Source: Gadus chalcogrammus (lineage: Eukaryota > Chordata > Actinopteri > Gadiformes > Gadidae). Taken from it: a stretch of DNA of 64,000 nucleotides. Below the pieces are notes generated by a model. It did not search any database, had not been told where the DNA came from, and saw only the letters and a program-made list of their open reading frames with translations. The stretch spans positions 23,153,335-23,217,334 of the forward strand of contig NC_079413.1 of NCBI RefSeq assembly GCF_026213295.1. The letters run 5' to 3'. Position numbers and translations under genes: made by a program. This document shows, piece by piece, positions 30,106-54,837 of the stretch (position 1 is the first letter of the stretch; each line of letters begins with the position of its first letter).

Positions 30106-31316
30106 GCAGACACCTTGGGACAAACTACATGTTACCTTTTTAACCTTGTACAGTTCTAGAGTATCTTCTACTGTAACATGTGGGAATGACGGCCATTATT
30201 TTGAGCTTTGATATTATCCAGTTGGTAACACTGCACCAAAGTCGTTGTTTAACGTCATTCCATTGGGTAGGGTTTAACTTCTGTGGCAATTAATGACAGC
30301 AGATATTTAGAACGTACAAAAGCTGAAGTAACAAAGAACACTAAGCAGTATCGATATTAAATAAAATATACTCAGCCATATTCAGGTGCTGGGTTCCGTT
30401 GAAGAAATGTCAAATTATCTTCCACCTTGAAATGATTTTCAGCCTGCCGATGTCAAAAATGGGCCCGCAAGTAGAACGCTGTTTTGTACGCAGTGAGAGT
30501 CCCGCAACGTCGTCGTGGTTAAAAGTACGGCGCAACCATCGGAAATTATCAACATATTGTACGACGTACGCCTCAGTATGTATTTAATATCAAACTTTAG
30601 TTGTTTAAGATAGGGGGCAACAATTCCCAATGGAAACCGACTACAACGTTCTATGCTAACCATTATTAATCAAGTGACCGCACTCAGAACCTTCCACGGC
30701 GGGAAGCACAAACCGTCCGACTGGAATACGAACATTCCGGCCGGAACCAACCAAAGAAAAAACAGAACCAGCACCTCACCTTGAGCTGAACGGAGGAAGA
30801 TCCTGAAGTCAAGCGATGGTCTTCATTAAAACACAGCCAACAGACTTACCTTGAGGAGATCTGTTTGTTGCTGTTGGTCATTAATACAATTCAGTGTACC
30901 TTTACATTATTATGCACCCAGTGTGTACAAGTTATATCACTCAAAACCATACGAAGAACCAAACTACCATGTACGTCCCACAACAACCTTAAACCTAAAA
31001 TCCAGGAATCATTCAATACAAAACCGTGTCTACATTTTACAATTATCTAGATTATTCAGGGTACAAACCATACAGAGCAAATCTAAACGTTGAGCTCACA
31101 GAGAGCTGACTATAGCCCTGCAACGTCACCCTGACCGCCTCATCACCAACAGCAAATCATGCCAGCCAACACTGCCCATAATAAAAAGAAGCCCAATTCC
31201 TGAACTATCCAACCATCTTCATGGCTTAAAGATTTACAGACTTCACATTACATAGTGTTCTAATCACCTTAGTCTGCTCCCTTGTTACTTATAAAACTCT
31301 ACATCTCCATCACTAG
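30106..31316. other. No gene recognised
   Basis: AT-rich sequence without convincing exons or repeats. Confidence 0.4.
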
Positions 31317-31520
31317 AGTGTTGCATCCTACTCATGGGGGTGTGGTCTTAGTGAGCAGAGGTGCATGCTGGGATACAGTGCTGTCTGAAGTCTTCAGTTC
31401 CATAGACGCGCCCCTCAGGAGAAACCAAGTGTTTGAGAATCTGTCGTGACATCAGTTACATGAGCTGGAATATCCTTCAAGATGGCGCCAGGATTCTCAG
31501 AGGAGAAAGGCCAAGAGGAA
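31317..31520 (+). pseudogene. Candidate 5' exon, plus-oriented arm of an inverted duplication
   Basis: The segment matches the reverse complement of 32880-33062 over its 5' half (AGTGAGCAGAGGTGCAT, GTTTGAGAA and TCAGTTACATGAGCTGGAAT). It then opens with ATGAGCTGGAATATCCTTCA, encoding MSWNILQDGARI..., aligned with MDWNVLKDGDRDSEGE on the opposite arm. Conservation of 5' leader plus start codon suggests duplicated first exons of one gene family. I do not recognise the family and no downstream exons are evident. Confidence 0.4.
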
Positions 31521-32329
31521 GATGTGTGGGTTCTCCCTCGCAGCCAGTGGAACACAACAACGGTCTTCATCAGAGTACCGTGGAACACTTTGAAACATTC
31601 TCCTCTTTACACCTTGAAGCCCTAGTGAAGGTTTCCTTACCGCCTCAACTTCAGCTCGAAGAGCGCACTAGCTGGGGTTCCCGGATTGGTTCTGATTTAA
31701 GGGAACCAATCGTTCAGCTAGTCCTGTCCGAAACAATTACAGTTCAGCCTGAGAAGACGTGCAACTGAGAGCAAGACAAGATCCACAGGGCTCTCCATCA
31801 ATCCAGCCAGGTAGGAAGAGCCGTCTCATTACAGGTCTGAAGGTCATCTTGAACATCCATTGAGGTCCCTTTCCAACGTCAGACTCTCCTTGTGGAATGC
31901 CTTTAGGTGTCCATCCTCCATTGATCCTGATTGGTGTAGTCCTAGTTTGAAGTCACTGATCTGAACACGCCGCTTGCATCCTTTTACACTTGAGTTGGAC
32001 ACTCCTTCCTGCCCAGTGTGTTGGATCTCGCTCCGGAGCATCGCTCAAGGCTCTTCATGTCTACTGGAGGCCCTTAAGTAAACGTGTGGCCGACCATCAG
32101 GTATGATTTATTTGACCATTCCAATATCCCAAGCCAATCCTACAGACCCCCGTATGAACATTATCACTGTTAAAGCAAGCCGGACACACACATAGGACCC
32201 AGGACAGGCACGTAGAACCCCATACCAGGTGTGAGTGAGAGAGACACACACATACACACACACACTCACAGTAGAACCCTAGAGATGCTCAAAAATCTTC
32301 CATCTCATGTCAAACCCAAACCCAAACAC

Positions 32330-32331
<2 letters not shown>
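31521..32331. other. Spacer of the inverted duplication, no gene recognised
   Basis: A minus-strand frame at 31844-32041 and plus frames before it lack recognisable domains. CA-rich sequence lies near 32230-32270. Confidence 0.35.

Positions 32332-32404
<73 letters not shown>
32332..32404. repeat. Poly(C) homopolymer, 73 bases
   Basis: An uninterrupted run of C follows CAAACCCAAACCCAAACACAA. The polyproline frames over it are artefacts. The exact length is likely to be unreliable in any assembly. Confidence 0.95.
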
Positions 32405-32739
32405 AGCTCTCCTGCCAGGGCACCCAGAACAGAACAACCAATGTCTCCAGAGACGTAAATTATGTACAACATTCTTCAGTGGCGTCCCACATTGGTGATG
32501 GATTATGCTTGGCGTCTCCAGAATGTGTCCCAGGTTGATTCAACATCTCTGAAGTCATGTCTTTGAAGTCCAGTGGTTTCCTGATTGAGGGGCCTTCACA
32601 GATGCAAACAGTGCAGCTTTAGTGAGCCTGAGGACAGGAAGGAGGTCATCTGTTCAGAAGACGACACAGTGGAGGGGGGTGGCTCTTGAGGAGCAGGATC
32701 CATATGGGGATGGCCCCAAATAAGACCTTCTTGGAAATG

Positions 32740-33062
32740 AAACTGTTCCTGAGGAGTCACGATGCCTGGAGGGGACTGTTGAATGTGTTCCATGGTTCTC
32801 TGCGTCAGACTGACGTTGTGTTTTAGTCGTTGAGAGGAGGAGCCCCCTCATCTCCCCCTGGTGTTTCTCCTTCTGAATCCCTGTCTCCATCTTTAAGAAC
32901 ATTCCAGTCCATGTAACTGACGACACGACAGTTTCTCAAACACTCGGTTTCCCCTGAGGGGGCGTGTCTACAGACCTGTAGACTCGAGACAGCTCTGTAT
33001 CCCAGTATGCACCTCTGCTCACTCAGACCACACCCTCACAGTAGAGCAACACTCATGTGATG
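32740..33062 (-). pseudogene. Candidate 5' exon, minus-oriented arm of the inverted duplication
   Basis: On the minus strand a leader similar to 31317-31460 precedes ATGGACTGGAATGTTCTTAA, reading MDWNVLKDGDRDSEGETPGG, then DEGAPPLND and a stop. The two arms face each other about 1.3 kb apart. No domain or following exon is identified. Confidence 0.4.
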
Positions 33063-33804
33063 AAGATGCAGAGCTCAGGAGAGTAGAATGAAAGAAGACT
33101 AAAAATATCAGAACCAAACCCATTACTCCATCTTACAACAATAACTTTGAGCCTGTAACCATTTTAACAAATCATTAAAACCAACATAAACCAAACACCT
33201 AAGTAACCCATGAACCAATAAAACATCCTTAACAGGTTAACTCACCAGGAAGTCAAAATACATCAATGTGCCCAAGAGTAATGAGAAATTAATGACTTAC
33301 AGTTTGCAGTTATGCTTCATGGTTAAGTTGGGATACTCACAGAACTGCAGTTAAATATCCATGATAGACCTTTGAAGGAAGGAACAGTTTACTCATGGTC
33401 CAAATTTCAAACGAGAGGTAAACCACCACAATCCCCGATTTCCTTCACAAATTATCAGTGATTTATATTCAACATACAAGTCACGTCTACTCACATCAGG
33501 TTCAGATGAGATGCTCCTCTTTACTTCAAAAAGTCTTTAACCTGTGAAACTGGAAGAGATGTTAAATAAGTCACAACAGACCTCCAAACAGTACACAAAC
33601 AAATGTAGTGTCTGGTTCTCTTTTAAGTGAAACGCACCAGATGCAACCAATTAACTAATTAAGAAAAACACCTGGCAGGTTCGGCACCCTGTGGACGTCT
33701 TGGTAACAGTGTGAGGCTATTTCAGCTCTGTGTTTGATCTTAAATGACCTCCCTCATTTTAATTAAAGGGATGAGTCTGATTTGACTGATTTAGATTCAA
33801 ACTT
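33063..33804. other. No gene recognised
   Basis: AT-rich sequence with nothing supported as gene or element. Confidence 0.4.
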
Positions 33805-34330
<526 letters not shown>

Positions 34331-34334
34331 ACTT

Positions 34335-35357
34335 AATAGAGATTTTTTCGTTTCGATCTGACTGGGGATGGGATAGGTTAATACACTTGAGGTGGTAAAC
34401 AGGTTGTTGTTTATTCTCTTGCCAGAAGGACTATTTCTATCTAGACTTGGCTTCTTATAAATGTTTATGAATATTTCTATTTTTATTATATTATTTTTTT
34501 CCCAAAGATCATATTCGGGGCTAATTAAATAACATCCAAGGCTTTATCCCCGAATAAAACAGCATAGGGACGCCACTGCCTTAAGCCTTAAACGTATTTA
34601 TCCACGATAGCAGACACTTTAAATATTAGTTATAATTACATGCAACTTATTTCAAATTTCCAATAGTATACTAGATACATACAAATATATATAAAGGAAT
34701 ATATACGAAAATGAAATGGCTAAAGTTAATGCAAAATTATGATGTAGTCGAGTACAAACAGTCTACTCTCATTGCAGTCTTTGGAAGTTAATTCTGACTG
34801 ATATACTGTTATCTTCCACAGCATGACATAACACATCTCAGGAAGTGGTGGTGCTCCACTTTGTTGGAGAATCTTCATACTGAAGGGTATAGTTATTCTG
34901 AAGCAGATGTGCTATGAATTCCAATATTAACACAACCGTAACAATGACCTCGCTCCCAGAGGTCCACGGTGCAATGTTTTTTTTCACCACTGGGATGCTG
35001 ACGGCGTTACCCGCCTACATTTTTTATCCTTTGGCGGCCCTCAGTCAAATTTTGGGTTCCTAAATTGGCCCTCAGTCAGCTGTCAAAACTTTGAGTACCC
35101 CTGTTGTAGACCAACTTCGGAAAACTGTAGTTCCACCATAGAAACGCTAGAGGTCCGCAATACTCCCCGTCGCGCAATGACGTCGGTTAGGAAAAGTGGA
35201 GTCGAATTCATTTTAAACAGCGCTGTCTTTTCCTATGTTTGAAAGGAAGCACATTTTCATCTCTCCTTGACCCGATGACGTTTTCCACAAAGGTTAAGTG
35301 AAGGATAGGAGATTTTACTATTCGTAGAGGAATAGGGACACAGCTAAGGACTCTCAC
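34335..35357 (+). repeat. Dispersed 1.2-kb repeat, copy B, upstream of dexi
   Basis: It is collinear with copy A (about 95-1243) but lacks the internal GT tract and has scattered deletions. It ends at GGACTCTCAC, exactly where CpG-rich sequence (CGCGTCCGCCATCTTG) and the presumed dexi 5' UTR begin. Confidence 0.85.
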
Positions 35358-36214
<857 letters not shown>

Positions 36215-38040
36215 ATTGGGGAGGGCTGGTTATGGGACGGAACACGCCAGAATCAGAGACGGGAACAATGTGATTGAAAAGGTAAACTTCACTAGTGTTT
36301 CTCATGACATATTTACACGCATAAGTGCAGTCTATTATGTTGGGAGATGGCTTGGAATTAGGAAATATGAATCACAAAATAGGTTCTTCATCTCTGGCCT
36401 GCAACAAGTTCTGTGGTTTGCATAATGTATGTCATTTAATGAGGAAGTTGTTTTAATGATATCATCCTAACAGTCGTTTGCTTTGGTCCATGCAGGTTGT
36501 CTCCCCTGGACGCATGGGTTGGGTAAAGAATCACCCACCAGATGACGGACACTGAGTTAAGACTGAGGACTTTGCTGTGTGCTGGCGACCAGCAGTGACC
36601 GACCGAAACCACTGCGTATGACCCAACTGCTTACTAACCAGGGAGATTATATAGACTCAACGTGGAGAAGCCCTAGTTTTGTAAACTAAAGCAAATGCGG
36701 GGGATTAGCAAAGTTCTATATTCAATATGTTACAGTGTGGCCCAACACAGCAGGCTCCCTCTCTGACCTGGGACCTGTGAGCTGCAGTGGCCAGTTTGGA
36801 CCTTATTTGATAGCAAGGTACACGCATCAGATGTTACGGGATATGTGAAAGGGAATGGTTTGAAATGTGCCAATGGATACCCAAAACATATGTTTTCATT
36901 CATGTTGTCTTGTGTTGTGCTATTTATAGCTTCTGAAGGGGGTTTCTGGAAAATAGAAGTCACAGCAACGGATTTTACATCAGTTTCATAATAATTGTTA
37001 AGTGCCAGACAGATTTCAGTGGGGATTTAAGTGGAAAATCTTTTTCTTGAATGTTCAATTTATTGTTTTGGTTTCGTTTAAACAGTGATTTTTAGACGTA
37101 TTCTACACTAAATCGATTCAATGTGGGTTGTGCCTTCCCACATTGTCCTGTGGTTTTGTGTGGATAAGACGTCGTTGAATCACATTCTTTTGCATGTTTT
37201 TGTTAATATATTACAAGTTTGTTTGTTTCATCCTAAGTATCATATGCACTTTGGTCCCGTCCCCTTTATCAAGTCAAGCCAAATCTCTTTATTACTGGGC
37301 AATTTGACAGCAATATAATCTGCATCCAGGCAGTTGGGGAATAGACAATGTTACAATTCAGGTTAAACATGGCTTGGAACCCAAAGCCTTAAGCAAACGA
37401 CGAGTTTATGTAAAAGTCTCAGTCAGTCAACTATCACCAGAAGTTATTTTTTAAATTTTCAAAATAATCCTCTGTTCTTGCCATTTTGCACATGCATGTA
37501 ACATTTCATCCAGATTTTCATTGTTGTTGGGAATCAAAGTGGAACCAAGCAAGACCCTGTTGTGCAAGCACTAGCCGGTGGTAAGGACTTATTTTCGAGC
37601 AATACTCAAAAGAAAACTCAACTGTGATCAAGTTTAGCTGCTCAACAGGGAACCTATAAAGATGAGGCTGCTAGGCGGGCGCCAATCGGGTAGGGCAGCA
37701 GTGGTATGGCACATGCAATTCAAGAGGCCGGAAGTCAAAATGACTAGCCCACTTTTAGGAAGGACCATATCTTAGACGATCTAAATATTCTGATGGTTTG
37801 ACGTGTTTTCACAAAAACCTGCCTTATCATTCAAATTTAAGTCATACCCACATGACTTTATACTTGCTGCCATATCCTGCCTTTACCCTTTTGATGACAC
37901 TTGCCGGTTTGCTATTGTGAATCACATCGACGTCATGTCACCCTCAGCCCCCTGTACACACTAATGATACTTCTACAGCATAACCACTCATTCACCCCCC
38001 ATGTCAACAATGATGCATCTGAATATCAATAAAGTTTTAT
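36215..38040 (+). other. dexi: Presumed dexi 3' UTR with polyadenylation signal
   Basis: AATAAA at 38028-38033 is followed by AGTTTTATTTTCAAACGTGT, a plausible end of the transcript. A short interspersed fragment (TCAAGTCAAGCCAAATCTCT) lies at about 37272. No other gene is seen. Confidence 0.5.
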
Positions 38041-40008
38041 TTTCAAACGTGTACTTCATTCGCAACTGGTTGCAAAGGCTGCACACTTCTGTCTGTCCTC
38101 GTTGTTGATATCAATGCATTCCCAGTGGCCATGCTTAATTTAAAGACTGACGGTTACAACACATTCATTACATCGAAGAGCATAGGTGATGTTGTAAAAA
38201 CTAATTTGAAATCAATTATATTGGCAACCTCATGGGTAAAAAATAATTTATTGCATTTATTCAAGTGTCAAAATACAGCAAAGTACACAACAAATTTCTA
38301 CAACACTTTATACAAAAAATACATCGTACCACAGTTTTGCCTGCAATTAGACAGTACCGTAAGACAGCTTACGGTACTGTAACAGACAAAACCAATTTAA
38401 AAGATTCAACACAGTCAGTGAAACTACCAATGTGCATAGAACTTCATAGCCAGAGCTTCAACATTGGTGATCTATCAAATGTGGTCATCTATAGTTCAAC
38501 TACAAAAATGGTCAACTGTATGCTGTAGTCTTTGTATGAAGCCAACTACTTTCGCGTTTTTCATAGTTAGATATGGTAACTACAAGTCCTTTAATACGTA
38601 TTTGAGGTAGTTCAATGTATGTCAAATGAGGATGTATATTTTGACAGGGTCTTCATCCAAAATATTAAGCGATCTTCGAGGTCTGTGCACCAATCTATTC
38701 ACTTCTAATTATGTTTTGAACATGATCTTGAAAGGTCACCAAGTTCAATCTAAAGCATGTTACAATGCATGCTTCTCATCTGGAGCCGAGATGGTGTCTA
38801 TCTCTTTTTTTCCCCCCATTCAGATGATCTTATCTTCATTAATTCTACTGCACACTGTTGACAAGCTATCAATACCATATATCCCTGTACCTTAAGCCTT
38901 TTCTCTTGGCTGTATATCATTTTATATGTTGGCTGTCACTGCATGTGTTTACACTCGTTGGATTTATCTACAAGTGTCTGCTTGGCTTGCTTCCTATTAC
39001 TGGTGCAGCTATCTTTTAATAAAACAAGGTCATTATTATCTACCGCTCACAACATGTTCTGCCTGCAGCCTGTCCCTAATCCTTTGCACATCACACTATT
39101 ACTCTTAGTATTATTCTAATAATTACTGCTGCTATTAAATTGTTCTGACCATTTCTATTTGTTTCAATGATAGTGTGTTTCACAGATATTAAAACTTGTT
39201 TGCTGCTGCTGGTTAATATAAAACAAAAAACGAATAAATAGCGAAAGGCGTAGTTAACTAGTGTCTGTTAACTTCTTACCAAAGTAAGATCACTGTGATC
39301 TTCTCTGTGGTATTTAAAAGCACTATGTTTACAAGCTCTTTGTACCGTATATAACCGGGCCTTAAGAAATTTCCCTGGCTGTATTTCTCACCATTGCATT
39401 TTAGTATTTATATTATCACACTGCAGTGTTGAGACGAGGAAGCAATGTTTGAATTCGAACACTAAAGTCAAACTCAGGTAGGTTTTATAGCAACCGACCT
39501 AACACACTCACACATACATGCAGTTCATATACATATTCACATAATGACCTATGCATGGTACCGTGGCCAAAAGCTGCTCAGGGCCACACCCCCACCCTCC
39601 TCCTTGACCCGCCTCTCTCCTCCTCATTTGTATTAAAGCTACAGACACCGAAATGGCGCGTTTTGGGAAAGCTCAATGTGCGATTGGCAGTGTCTGTAAT
39701 TCTGCACAACGGCTGAATTTCGGGAACGCCTTCAAATACTGTGTTAGGGGCCCACTAATTAATTATTATATTAAAGCATCCATAAAGTACCATGCCATTG
39801 GACCTTTTCACATTCACACACTAGTGCATTGACCTATTCACTTACAAATAGTACCTGTTTCTATTCACATACAGCCAGTGCATTGACCTATTCACAGTGC
39901 AAAACATGCAAATGCTTGAAATGTTCACTTTTGGTTATCTTGTGTTGCAACCCCCAGGCTGACAGCAAACATTAGGTAAATCGAAAGCGGTTCAATGTCT
40001 GGTGTGTT
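38041..40008. other. Convergent dexi/ciita intergenic and 3' UTR sequence
   Basis: For minus-strand ciita, AATAAA signals occur at 38247-38252 and 38256-38261 and could end its transcript. A segment at about 39550-39790 (TAAAGCTACAGACACCGAAA ... GGGCCCACTAATTAATTA) looks like a dispersed fish repeat. No coding exon was found. Confidence 0.4.
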
Positions 40009-50968
<10,960 letters not shown>

Positions 50969-51088
50969 GGCTGCGCTATATGATCGATCCTGTATGTTGT
51001 CATCCGGCCGAGGCGCTCCCCTCTATGCTGTCCTCAAACGGCTTCTGCGGAGGAGCGAGGCAGCGCACTGAGACACAAACACCGGGCT

Positions 51089-51105
51089 ACTTTCGGTTTC
51101 CTTTC
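51089..51105 (-). promoter_or_regulatory. ciita: ISRE/IRF element in the proximal ciita promoter
   Basis: On the gene strand GAAAGGAAACCGAAAGT contains a perfect GAAANNGAAA interferon-response core, 122-137 bp upstream of the ATG. Mammalian CIITA promoter IV is driven by IFN-gamma through STAT1 and IRF1 sites, so this position is meaningful. No canonical GAS or E-box was confirmed nearby. Confidence 0.6.
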
Positions 51106-52316
51106 AGACAAAGGGCACGGTTATAGATATTTGGAAAGAAATGTCAACTTATAAACTATTGAAATATCGCGTATACAAAAAGGGACATCATGTCAATGGG
51201 TTCGAACTGTATTTGCAGCTCACGAAAAAGTCATACTGATAGTTGTTACTTACTTCATATTGGTTGAGAAGAGTATGTGGGTGAACGGTGCGCATAGCCG
51301 TATATGGCTGTTGGGCTGGTAAGTACCTAACTACCGTTCCATTGTCTCATAAGAACACCGGGCCCCCTCCAGGGATACAAACCGCCAAACCGCACCACTC
51401 CTGCCATTTTTTATGCCAGATAGGTGAACCTGCACACAACATACCCCTTGACCCTGGACGCTACCCCTTCTAGGCGACATGATTATAAAAAATCGGGTCA
51501 TACTCTTAAAATAATCAAACACGTGAATCCTGGCCTGGTCCTTCAAAGTGTGTTAAAATAGTTCAATGCACACTATTAAGGTTGCTGCTATCATTTTTGT
51601 CTGTATACGGCTGAGTGTATGTTTAAGTTGGACAGATAATATTTAATTTTGAATTGCAAGTTATCGTAAAAATATAATGTATGTAAACTATAAACCCGGA
51701 ATTCCTGGAAGGCACCGCATTCACTGAAAACGAAACTCAATGGTCAGAAAATAATAAAAAGATTACTAGACGCGGTAATTACCAGGGGGATAAAACATAG
51801 CTACCAAAAGTAAAAGTCTCTTGATGATCCAATTAGACCTACTGTATATGTGCCTCAAGCTGAGTAATTTCAATGGGTAGGCTTAGTACTAATTGTCAAA
51901 AGGTATAGGTATTTTATTCCGCTAAAAAAATGAAGCTAAATACATTAGATAAATCATACAATATCTTTATTGATCAGTAATTACAGGTGAATCATACAAA
52001 AAAAAAAACCTATACACAAATTCATATAAAAATATGAAGAATGATAGACATAATTAAAGTGACATAAACACTAGTGTGTGTCACTTTAGGACACTGATCA
52101 AAATGGATTCACAGCCAGCAAGTATCCTTAAAAAACATTTACCATCCATGTAATAAAGGAATGTCCATCTATCCGTCTATTGCTGAAGCTCATCGATGAG
52201 TCTCGTCTCCTCTCGGCCAATGACTGAGCTGCTACCGAGTCCATCGCCCACGTAAACAGGGATCTCTTGGAGAGCAGGGAATCAAACCCTGGGTCCTGGA
52301 ACAACATATAATCAAT
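51106..52316. other. ciita-nubp1 intergenic, no gene recognised
   Basis: In mammals TVP23A occupies this interval. Here I find no exon with TVP23 membrane-protein features. Confidence 0.5.
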
Positions 52317-52769
52317 AGGGCTGGGGAAAAATATCGATTCATCAATGCACTGCGATTTATTTGTTCTCGATTCAATTTCGACTCAGAATTTTTTTGAAGT
52401 CGATTAATTCCTCAATTTAAAAAAAAAAAAAGCATACTCAGTCATTGTAATCTAGAACTGAATATGTCTAAATGTACATGCCTTTTTACATTTGTCCGTG
52501 TTATGATTATTACTTTAATGCTGCAGGTTTAGCTCAGGAACAATACTATACAATGGTGTATTCCCTTTTTGCTAGTTATAGCACAATGAAATGGTTAATT
52601 ATTTTTTAAATGGTTCATTCTAAATAATATTTAGGCATTTTTGTCATCTGCGAGTATTATTGAATCGATATCGAAGCAATTGGATCAATATCGAATCGAA
52701 ATCGAATCGAATCGAGACCTAAAGAATGGAATTGAATTGTGAGGTACCTGGCAGTACCCAGCCCTGATA
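52317..52769. mobile_element. hAT-like MITE
   Basis: The left end AGGGCTGGGGAAAAATATCG and right end ..CAGTACCCAGCCCT are inverted. The interior has ATCGATTCATC and GAATCGATATCGAA blocks typical of a widespread fish 'AGGGCTGGG' element. Length about 450 bp, no ORF. I could not confirm an 8-bp target duplication. Confidence 0.75.
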
Positions 52770-52955
52770 TTCAACCAATCAATTCACAGCAACGCCAAGG
52801 CTGCCATGACAACAACTCTGTCTATGTTTGAGAATGCATCGCCATGACGGAAGCCAATGCATTGCCAGGACGCCAATATTTTTTCTTTTCTGGCGTTTGT
52901 TTTAACATGCGTGTCCATGTCGTGTGTTCTTTACCAGTGCAATAGGCCCGCTGTG

Positions 52956-54784
52956 TCAGTCCAGTCTCTGCTCCTCGGTGAGGAGGTTGGAACAATATTC
53001 CTGGATGCCTGGAGAGAGAGAGACAGAGAGACAGAGAGAGAGAGAGTCAGAGAGAGAGACAGAGAGACAGAGAGTCAGAGAGTCAGAGAAACAGAGAGAC
53101 AGAGAGAGAGAGAGAGAGAGCGAGACGATGACCAAATGGACCCGTTCAACTTTTGACGGTACTGCATTTCCACGCAACTTTTTCATAATTAGAGCTCCGT
53201 TGCTCGTACTTCTTGAATAAGTAGTGTGCAGCACCTATTATTAATACAAAGTCACGACGGATGGTCCGATATGCAGAACATGCGTACTATCATCTGGCCG
53301 GCCTCTTGCGGCCAAACGCAGGAACAAAGAGCCTATCGTCTTCTCATCGGGACATCAGACACAAGCTAGGAGGTGACCATCGAGAACCACAGTGGAGCTC
53401 TCCTCACGGTCGGACGCTCTCGCTGCGAGTCGACACTTGAGGCGAGCGGCGTTGGCGTGACTCACTCTCCACGATGCGGCTGTAGGCCAGGGCCGCGGGG
53501 GAGTCGGGCACCTCGGCGAGGAAGGACCGCCCCTCGTCGCAGCTGCGCCCGATCCTGGGGTCCAGGGGCACCTTGCCCAGCAGGCGGAGCCCCAGCTCCT
53601 CGCACATACGCTCAGCGCCCCCGGTGGTCGGAGGGAAGATCTGCGACGTGTTCTGGGGCAGAAGAGAGAGACACGGGGGGGGGGTCAGAGGTCATTTAAG
53701 CTTTGTCATTCAAGAATTTGATGGGGTTCTACGCATGACATGCAATGCATAAGATTTATGTACATTATATTATCATATGTTGTATGCATGATCAAATCTG
53801 CATTAAGGTCAATAATAGAACTGTGACACGGGTCTGATAGCCACGGAGGAGGTGATGGGAGACAATGAAACATGACATTAGTTCATTGTCTCTTTCTCTT
53901 CTTCACGAGGGTGAGAAGCCTCACTACTACTTACCTAGAACTGACAGGGCCTTGTATCCTATAAAAATACTAGTGCCGTCAGTTTAACGTGTTATTAATG
54001 GCGTTAACGCAAACCAATTTTAACGGCGTTAATTATTTTATCACGCGCTTAACCCTCCTTTGGCTTGGCAAACGTTGTCGTTTTTTCACCCGTGCGTGCG
54101 TGCAGGCGTTTATCGATAGCCTGGTAATGTGTAGATACAATGTACATATACATATACAAAAATACATATTGAGTAAAAAAGGTGGATGAGTGAAAACGAC
54201 AGGACTGAGGGGTTGGGGGCGGGGCCCTAGTGTCCAAAGGGCACCAATCACCTTGCACTTGGGGCAGACGAAGCCACTCATGTTCTCCACCACGCCGATG
54301 ATTGGCAGCTTGACCTTCTGGCAGAACCGGATCTCCTTGCGCACGTCCTGCAGCGACACCTCCTGAAGGACATCGAAGAGGGAAGCACGGACTGTGAATG
54401 TGACTGTGTGACTGTGTGACTGTGTGACTGTGTGACTGTGTGTGTGTGTGTGACTGTGTGTGTGACTGTGTGTGTGTGACTGTGTGTGTGTGTGTCTGTG
54501 TGTGACTGTGTGTGTGTGACTGTGTGTGTGACTGTGTGTGTGTGTGACTGTGTGTCTGTGTGTGTGTGTGTGCCTGCGTTACCTGAGGTGTGGTGATGAT
54601 AACAGCCCCATCAATGCCAGCAGTGCTCAGGTACTGGACGATGGACAGATGCTCGTCTGAGGTGCCAGGGGGCGTGTCCACGATGAGGTAATCCAGGTCC
54701 CCCCAATCAACATCCCTCAAGAACTGCTTGATCATGCCTGATTGGTCGAACAGTGGGGGGCGGGGCCACACAGAATAACTGGTA

Positions 54785-54837
<53 letters not shown>

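Noticed and set aside
53373..53699. Arg/Pro-rich plus-strand ORF
   Set aside because: Antisense shadow of nubp1 exon 9.
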